A stretch of DNA of 10,083 nucleotides. Source: an uncultured Ruminococcus sp. Its GTDB lineage: Bacteria; Bacillota; Clostridia; Oscillospirales; Ruminococcaceae. This document shows, in pieces, positions 5,578 to 10,083 of the stretch. Both the position numbers and the translations under genes were made by a program. Position 1 is the stretch's first letter. Every line of letters starts with the position of its first letter. Location: NCBI GenBank assembly GCA_946188175.1, contig CAMHUJ010000027.1, forward strand, positions 1-10,083, given 5' to 3'. Under the pieces are notes generated by a model. It was not told the DNA's origin and made no database searches. It saw nothing but the letters and a program-made list of their open reading frames with translations.

Positions 5578-5992
5578 GGATGTCGTGATTGTCCGGTGTG
5601 CCTCGCTGGATCAGCGGCTGATTACCATGCTGCTGTCCTTTCAGGCAGCCAATACAGAGTTAACAGGTTATCTGGAGGATAAAATCGTGCGGCTGAACTA
5701 TCAGGATGTGTTCTATTTTGAATCAAATGAAAGCCGCGTGTTTGCCTATTGTCATTCCGAGGTCTATGAAGTCAAATACAAGCTCTATGAGCTGGAGGAG
5801 ATGTTCAGTCCGCTGGATTTTGTCCGATGTTCCAAATCCATGATCGTCAACATGGAGAAGATTGAATACCTGTCACCGCTGTTCAGCGGCAGGCTGGAGG
5901 CGCATCTGAAAAACGGTGAAAAGATCGTTATTTCGCGGCAGTATGTACATCATCTGAAAGTTCGGCTCGGAATTGAGGAGGTGGAACCTTGA
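5540..5992 (+). CDS. LytTR-domain transcriptional regulator
   Basis: A 150-residue stand-alone LytTR DNA-binding protein with no receiver domain. The LytTR domain spans about residues 40-145: the strand around YQDVFYFESNESRVFAYC, then FVRCSKSMIVNMEKI (94-108), GRLEAHLKNGEKIVISRQYV (117-136) and HHLKVRL. The N-terminal 40 residues match the short extension usual in this subfamily. The start at 5540 is set by GCGGAGG (5527-5533), inside the 3' end of the MBL gene. An ATG at 5507 in the same frame lacks such a site. The gene is followed with a 1-nt overlap by a DUF3021-type membrane protein. In Bacillota such pairs behave as regulator plus membrane partner that restrains it (known from LytTR regulatory systems such as HdrRM and BrsRM). 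The probable target is the repeat pair at 4546-4578. Confidence 0.88.
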   Translation: MKIIIVAPQPGDEDVVIVRCASLDQRLITMLLSFQAANTELTGYLEDKIVRLNYQDVFYFESNESRVFAYCHSEVYEVKYKLYELEEMFSPLDFVRCSKSMIVNMEKIEYLSPLFSGRLEAHLKNGEKIVISRQYVHHLKVRLGIEEVEP

Positions 5993-6435
5993 TGAAGGAA
6001 TTTCTGATCTCGCTGCTGCATTATTTTGTGGATATCACGACTGCTGTTTTAATTGCGGCAGCGATTTATCTGACGGCATCCGGCAGACAGATCGACAGTA
6101 CGATCCTCTGGCAGATTCTTTTGAGCGGACTGATTACCGCGCTGCCTTCGGCTGCATTGATCTGTCTGGATACCAAAAGTGTGCGGCGGTCATGGGTGCT
6201 TTGGATCGTGCACTTCATAGTCATCTATGGGATCACGCTGCTGATGCTCCGGATGTTCGGCTGGTGCAGCATCACGCCGATTTCTGTGCTGCTGACATTC
6301 TTTGCTGTCGTGTGCATTTATCTCTTTACCTGTTTCGTTCATTATCTGATTGACAGGAAACACACCATGCTGATGAATCAGCAGCTGAAAAAGCGTTATC
6401 TCAAGACGGAACGATCACAAAAGGATACTGTATAA
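5992..6435 (+). CDS. DUF3021-type membrane protein, LytTR partner
   Basis: A 147-residue integral membrane protein with four predicted hydrophobic helices: about residues 8-28, 40-60, 70-88 and 97-119. A basic cytoplasmic tail follows (LKKRYLKTERSQ). Size, topology and position directly after a LytTR gene fit the DUF3021 family. Its members commonly accompany LytTR regulators and are thought to sequester or modulate them at the membrane. The ATG at 5992 shares its first base with the TGA of the regulator. A TTG just before it is in frame but less likely. GAGGAGG (about 5975-5981) inside the end of the upstream gene serves as ribosome binding site. The assignment rests on pattern and context. 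Confidence 0.8.
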   Translation: MKEFLISLLHYFVDITTAVLIAAAIYLTASGRQIDSTILWQILLSGLITALPSAALICLDTKSVRRSWVLWIVHFIVIYGITLLMLRMFGWCSITPISVLLTFFAVVCIYLFTCFVHYLIDRKHTMLMNQQLKKRYLKTERSQKDTV

Positions 6436-6477
6436 ACGCAATCACAAAAATAATTTGATACAGAACGGAGGAATACT

Positions 6478-6570
6478 ATGAAAGCAAAAATGTTTGCATG
6501 TCTGAGCGCATGTATGCTGCTGACATCGGCAGTTCCGATGCTGCCGCGATCAGACCGTAACTGCATATAA
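6478..6570 (+). CDS. 30-residue signal-peptide-like ORF at operon end
   Basis: A strong ACGGAGG site 6 nt before the ATG starts a 30-codon frame: basic start MKAKMF, hydrophobic core LSACMLLTSAVPML, then a short polar tail PRSDRNCI. A terminator stem begins 4 nt after the stop. It may be a small secreted peptide co-expressed with the LytTR pair. It may instead be the leftover start of a larger secreted protein deleted up to its terminator. In favour of the relic, the alternative frame over the last codons reads DQTVTAYKLQHR, which resembles a signal-peptide end. I cannot decide between the two. Confidence 0.45.
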   Translation: MKAKMFACLSACMLLTSAVPMLPRSDRNCI

Positions 6571-6574
6571 ATTA

Positions 6575-6617
6575 CAGCACCGGTAAGGAACAATGATTCC
6601 GAACCGGTGCTGCTTTC
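6575..6617 (+). terminator. Terminator hairpin of the LytTR operon
   Basis: CAGCACCGGT (6575-6584) and ACCGGTGCTG (6603-6612) form a perfect 10-bp stem, extended internally by GGAA/TTCC (6587-6590, 6597-6600). The tail CTTTCATT is a weak U-tract, but the stem is very stable. It follows the 30-residue ORF at once, and may act on both strands between convergent transcripts. Confidence 0.7.
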
Positions 6618-6668
6618 ATTCGGCATATTTGAAATGAGCGGCGATCTGACAAATACGGCAAAGGAATG

Positions 6669-6920
6669 TTAAGACATACCGTCAGGAAACAGCGCAGAAT
6701 GAAGCATCTCCGTGCACGCTGCTCCGGGATTAAGCGCTTTGAGCATATCAATATCGCCATGTCCTTGCAGTAGTTGACACCGTGGACGACATTCTGAACG
6801 TAAATGTAGGGAATACCGGATTCGGATTCAACCGCTGCTTTCGGAAGTGCTTGTTTCAGAGTGTGATGTCAAAGTTGCCGGCATAGACAGTGTAATGATA
6901 AGTGCGATTGCTTTTTTCAT
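6669..6920 (-). pseudogene. Broken secreted-protein gene
   Basis: The ATG at 6920 (weak GAAAGAAG site upstream) opens with a signal peptide (MKKAIALIITLSMPATLTSH), but its frame hits a TGA at 6828-6830 after 30 residues. A different frame continues plausibly (VESESGIPYIYVQNVVHGVN). The original frame then resumes with GDIDMLKALNPGAACTEMLH and ends at a stop at 6669-6671. Two compensating frame changes would explain this. The family is not recognised. The remainder of 6618-7035 outside this remnant holds nothing I can identify. Confidence 0.45.
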
Positions 6921-7035
6921 TGTGTTTCTTCTTTCAGGACCGCTGCAGCGTTGAAGTGCATTTGTGAATACGGTCATGCGTGACAGATTCCGCCTTGACT
7001 CTTTACATATGTATCAGATGAATTTTCGTAAATGC

Positions 7036-7064
7036 TTGATTTGTCAGTGATTCTGTGGTATACT
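7036..7064 (+). promoter_or_regulatory. Promoter of the BspA-like gene
   Basis: TTGATT (7036-7041), a 17-bp spacer and TATACT (7059-7064) are preceded by TGG, giving an extended -10. The start codon lies 41 nt downstream, behind AAAGGAG (7091-7097). Confidence 0.6.
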
Positions 7065-7105
7065 GAAGGTGCATTTTTATTCTGAACATCAAAGGAGTAC
7101 AGATC

Positions 7106-10083
7106 ATGAACCAGCATCATCGTTTTTTCTCATTTCTGACAGCGGCAGTTCTCTCATGCACCGCGCTCATGCCGAACGGCGCACTGGCGGCAGGTGCAGA
7201 GACTCTGCAAAACAGTTCCGCCGGAGCAACACCGGAGATTGCCGCATCCGGAGGCGGTGCGGTCAGCGGCGTTCTGGCTGAAACCATCAACAAGGAGGCG
7301 GCAAAGCTGCAGCATGCCGAAGGATGCAGCGTTTTCTCCATTCAGCAGGAATCGAATACGGCAACGGTGTATTTATCCGCGTCGCAGGACTGCAAGCTGG
7401 TTGTCGGCGTGTATACCGATGTCTATGCGGACGGCTGCGAGAAAATGATTGCCTCCGCGGTGACGGATGTCACGGCAGGGGCGGAGTCGGCGGAGGTCGT
7501 TTTCGGGAATGTTTTTATGCCGCAGTATTTTGTGCTGAGAGCCTGTCTGATCGGCAGCGACGGCAATCTGCTCTCGGAGGCGTATATTGATCAGACACAT
7601 ACGAAGGATATTCAGGATTTGAAGAACTCGGATATTCACAGCTATGAAGGCTATGAGGTCCTGAATCTGGACGGGCAGGATGAAACAAACTTTGCTGTAT
7701 ATAAGAAGGATGTCACGGTGCTGCATGCCGCTGAGGATGCAAATATCCTGACTGTGCAGGACGAAGCGGGCGGCGTTTACACGATCCGGAATATCAGTGC
7801 CGAACTGAAGGAAGGCGATGTCGTAGCCGTGCAGGGAGAGGGCGCCGATGTGACGGTGTTCCGCGTACAGTCTGCGGAGCAGCAGGACGATCAGACGGTC
7901 ATTCATGCGGATACATCCATGAAGCCTGCGGATGCATTTGCATATATGAAGGTGGAGATCACGCCGGAGGATTTTGCGGCGCAGCAGGAGAATACCGCGC
8001 CCGCAGGCAACCGTCCGCCGCAGCCGTTCCCGATGCTTGATAAAGATGACGAAACCGAACCGGATGCAGCGGATGAAGAAGGCTGGGTGGATGAGAAAAC
8101 CCTGTATTTTGAAGCTGCAAACGATTTTAAGGAGCTGAAACTCGGTGCGGCGAAATGCACAATAACAGGTGATCTGAAACTAACGATTGACCTGAAGTGG
8201 ATGTTTGCATTGAATTATTATTCGACAGAGACACGTTCACAATCTGCGTTTTATTTTCAGCTTGATACGGATATTCAGATGTCCGGAGAAGTCAAGGCGG
8301 AGATATATGCTCCGATCTATGCGAAATCCGTTGAAGTGTTCGGCGTTGAAATGAACGTCGGAATCTATCTGAAACTGGAAATAAGCGGCAGCGGAACATT
8401 CCACGGAACACTTATCTCGATTCTCGATCCGAAGGGCTATCAGGATAAATCCAAAACCAAGCTGGAGGGAAAGTTCGAGGTATATGCCGGAGTTGCACTC
8501 AAGCTGGAGTTTGAAGTATTCGGTATCGGGGCTGAGGCTGAGGCGGGTATCGGTGCGAGAGCAGAGCTCACCCGTGCCGCAGCGCATCCGGTTTGCGATA
8601 CATGCTGGGATATCGGGTTGTTTCTGGAAGCCGGATTTGAAGTGAAGACGACGGTTAAGGCTTTGGGGATAGACTGGAATATCGGCATATCCGGCACGAG
8701 CAAGAAAAAGCTGTCAGATGCATACTGGTCGGACAAATCCGGTTTCGGTCTCGGCATCTGCCCGAATAAGCACATTACCGGAGAGAAGCCTTCCGTTTCA
8801 CCGGAAACAGAGGAGCCCGTGAAAGACGGACTGACGGATGAACAGCGCGAATACCTTGTATTTGTCGGAAACGGCGGCGGCTACAGCGTCAGCGTCAATC
8901 CGGCACATGTTGACGACATCACTTCCATTGAGATTCCGGCGGAATATTTGGGCACGCCGGTTACGATGATCGGAAACGGATATATCGAAGGCAATTACGG
9001 CGGCGGATGCGATGCGAACGGTGCACATTATTCCGTCAAGTGGACGAATGCGAATATACGGCACAACGGCTCCGGCTTTGAGGGCTGCAAAAGCCTGAAA
9101 TCCGTGAAGCTGCCGGAGACAATTCAGGCAGTCGGCGCATATGCATTTGCAGGCTGTACTGCACTGGAGCAAATCAATCTGCCGGATGCGGTTGTCAAAA
9201 TTGAGGACGGTGCATTTGCCTGCTGCCCTGTTTTGAAGCTGGATAAACTGCCGCCCAATGTACATGAAATCGGCAGTCTGGCATTCATTGACTGCGACAG
9301 TGCATTTTCGACACTGACGTTTCCGGAATCGCTGACAAGGATCGGCAGTATGGTATTCGGCAGCTGTGACGGCATCCGGACGGTCCGCATTGGATTCCGT
9401 GCGATTCCGACGAGAATGTTTGCCTTTTGTCACGGTCTGACGATTGCTGAGATCGAAGAACCGACGGCTTCGATCAAGTCCGGTGCATTTTTAGATTGCG
9501 ATCAGCTGATGAAGGTTGTACTGCCGGACTCGCTGCGCGTGATCGGTGAATCTGCATTTCAGAATGATTTTGCGCTTCGGCAGATCAGTCTGCCGAAGAA
9601 TCTGTGCAGGATCGGTGCGCATGCGCTGGAGCATATTTCTGTGCGGGAGATCAATATTCCGCCGATGCTGAAACGGATCAATTATCGTATGATCTACGGT
9701 GGTGAAATGCTAATGACGGTTCTTCTGCCGAAAACCGTCACATACATAGATTTTTCGGCATTTGATTCGACACCCGGTATTTTTTCGGTCACGGTTCTGA
9801 ATTCGGCAGCGGAATTTGCAGAGCTCGAGCTGCGTGACGGAAAGGTTCCTGACAGCTATTATCGCCAAAAGAAGATAATACGCGGTTATACCGGCAGTAC
9901 GACGGAGGCGTTCTGCAAGAAGTACGGTTTCAACTTTGTTGCGCTGGACCCGAAGCCTGCGGACACGCCCGGTACCACCCCCGGTACGACACCCGGTACG
10001 ACACCGGATCCGGAGCAGGAACCGCCGCTGACAATCACCTTCAAGGATCTGGAACCGGATACGCTTTACAATTTCTATGATCT
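7106..10083 (+). CDS. Large secreted BspA-like leucine-rich-repeat protein, 3' end outside window
   Basis: The frame is open for 992 codons to the window edge. Residues 1-29 are a Sec signal peptide (FFSFLTAAVLSCTALM, cleavage near GALAAG). About 45-310 is a beta-rich region (YFVLRACLIGSDGNLLSEAY, VLNLDGQDETNFAVYKKD) typical of large clostridial surface proteins. An acidic linker (LDKDDETEPDAADEE) is near 313. Residues 333-555 form a repetitive beta domain with HPVCDTCWD (His494, Cys497, Cys500). About 573-948 holds BspA-like LRR_5 repeats (FEGCKSLKSVKLPETI, GAYAFAGCTALEQINLP), capped by GYTGSTTEAFCKKYGFNFVA. A PGTT-repeat linker and an Fn3-like start (ITFKDLEPDTLYNFYD) follow. BspA-like proteins are often surface adhesins or carbohydrate binders; a dockerin or anchor may lie beyond the edge. 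The AAAGGAG site sits 8 nt before the ATG. Confidence 0.85.
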   Translation, partial: MNQHHRFFSFLTAAVLSCTALMPNGALAAGAETLQNSSAGATPEIAASGGGAVSGVLAETINKEAAKLQHAEGCSVFSIQQESNTATVYLSASQDCKLVVGVYTDVYADGCEKMIASAVTDVTAGAESAEVVFGNVFMPQYFVLRACLIGSDGNLLSEAYIDQTHTKDIQDLKNSDIHSYEGYEVLNLDGQDETNFAVYKKDVTVLHAAEDANILTVQDEAGGVYTIRNISAELKEGDVVAVQGEGADVTVFRVQSAEQQDDQTVIHADTSMKPADAFAYMKVEITPEDFAAQQENTAPAGNRPPQPFPMLDKDDETEPDAADEEGWVDEKTLYFEAANDFKELKLGAAKCTITGDLKLTIDLKWMFALNYYSTETRSQSAFYFQLDTDIQMSGEVKAEIYAPIYAKSVEVFGVEMNVGIYLKLEISGSGTFHGTLISILDPKGYQDKSKTKLEGKFEVYAGVALKLEFEVFGIGAEAEAGIGARAELTRAAAHPVCDTCWDIGLFLEAGFEVKTTVKALGIDWNIGISGTSKKKLSDAYWSDKSGFGLGICPNKHITGEKPSVSPETEEPVKDGLTDEQREYLVFVGNGGGYSVSVNPAHVDDITSIEIPAEYLGTPVTMIGNGYIEGNYGGGCDANGAHYSVKWTNANIRHNGSGFEGCKSLKSVKLPETIQAVGAYAFAGCTALEQINLPDAVVKIEDGAFACCPVLKLDKLPPNVHEIGSLAFIDCDSAFSTLTFPESLTRIGSMVFGSCDGIRTVRIGFRAIPTRMFAFCHGLTIAEIEEPTASIKSGAFLDCDQLMKVVLPDSLRVIGESAFQNDFALRQISLPKNLCRIGAHALEHISVREINIPPMLKRINYRMIYGGEMLMTVLLPKTVTYIDFSAFDSTPGIFSVTVLNSAAEFAELELRDGKVPDSYYRQKKIIRGYTGSTTEAFCKKYGFNFVALDPKPADTPGTTPGTTPGTTPDPEQEPPLTITFKDLEPDTLYNFYD
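9965..10006 (+). repeat. 12-bp tandem repeat coding PGTT linker
   Basis: Three and a half units of a 12-bp repeat close to ACACCCGGTACG encode TPGTTPGTTPGTTP between the LRR domain and the next module. Such linkers can change length by slippage. Confidence 0.8.

Noticed and set aside
7373..7906. Long minus-strand open frame opposite the BspA-like gene
   Set aside because: It is a shadow of the high-quality plus-strand coding frame, with no start signals and atypical composition.
8798..9433. Long minus-strand open frame opposite the LRR region
   Set aside because: It is antisense to clear LRR_5 repeats; the open frame follows from the repeat codon pattern.

Overview
The window looks like chromosomal DNA of a Ruminococcus-like gut or rumen bacterium (Bacillota, Clostridia, Oscillospiraceae). 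Three things suggest this: dockerin type I modules (one whole, two fragmentary), a GH2 beta-galactosidase-type fragment of the kind seen in fibre degraders, and strong AGGAGG-type ribosome binding sites with mid-range base composition. The genus is an inference. No rRNA, tRNA, CRISPR array or recognisable transposase was found.

Layout from left to right. Positions 1-892 (minus) hold a helix-turn-helix regulator that runs off the left edge and is broken by two frameshifts that cancel each other, the first at a run of nine A. A divergent intergenic region with promoters for both sides and an 11-bp-arm hairpin separates it from a small lipoprotein that is essentially one type I dockerin (1299-1643, plus). 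Non-intact coding-like remnants and a strong terminator follow (to 1896). A dockerin-tail remnant (1925-2002, minus) abuts the end of a 427-residue membrane protein with a zinc ribbon near the middle and another at the C-terminus (1996-3279, minus). That gene has a near-consensus promoter and a leader of about 140 nt.

Positions 3486-4452 form a mosaic. A minus-strand signal-peptide start, a minus-strand dockerin end and a minus-strand terminator would together make one secreted dockerin gene. About 650 bp of a GH2 N-terminal domain sits between them in the opposite orientation, and imperfect 16-bp direct repeats lie at the two junctions.

Positions 4546-6617 form a compact plus-strand operon: an MBL-fold metallohydrolase, a stand-alone LytTR DNA-binding protein overlapping it by 38 nt, a four-helix DUF3021-type membrane protein overlapping by 1 nt, and a 30-residue signal-peptide-like ORF followed by a terminator hairpin. 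Two 12-bp direct repeats with a 21-bp period, the geometry expected of LytTR-family operators, sit against the -35 element of the distal promoter. This suggests that the operon is autoregulated by its own LytTR protein.

Positions 6669-6920 (minus) are a broken secreted-protein gene. From 7106 to the right edge (plus, incomplete) runs a large secreted protein with a signal peptide, a beta-rich N-terminal region with a CxxC motif, BspA-like leucine-rich repeats (LRR_5), a short PGTT-repeat linker and the start of an Fn3-like module.

Overall this is an accessory region with several gene relics. The LytTR operon and the BspA-like gene look intact and functional as far as they can be seen.
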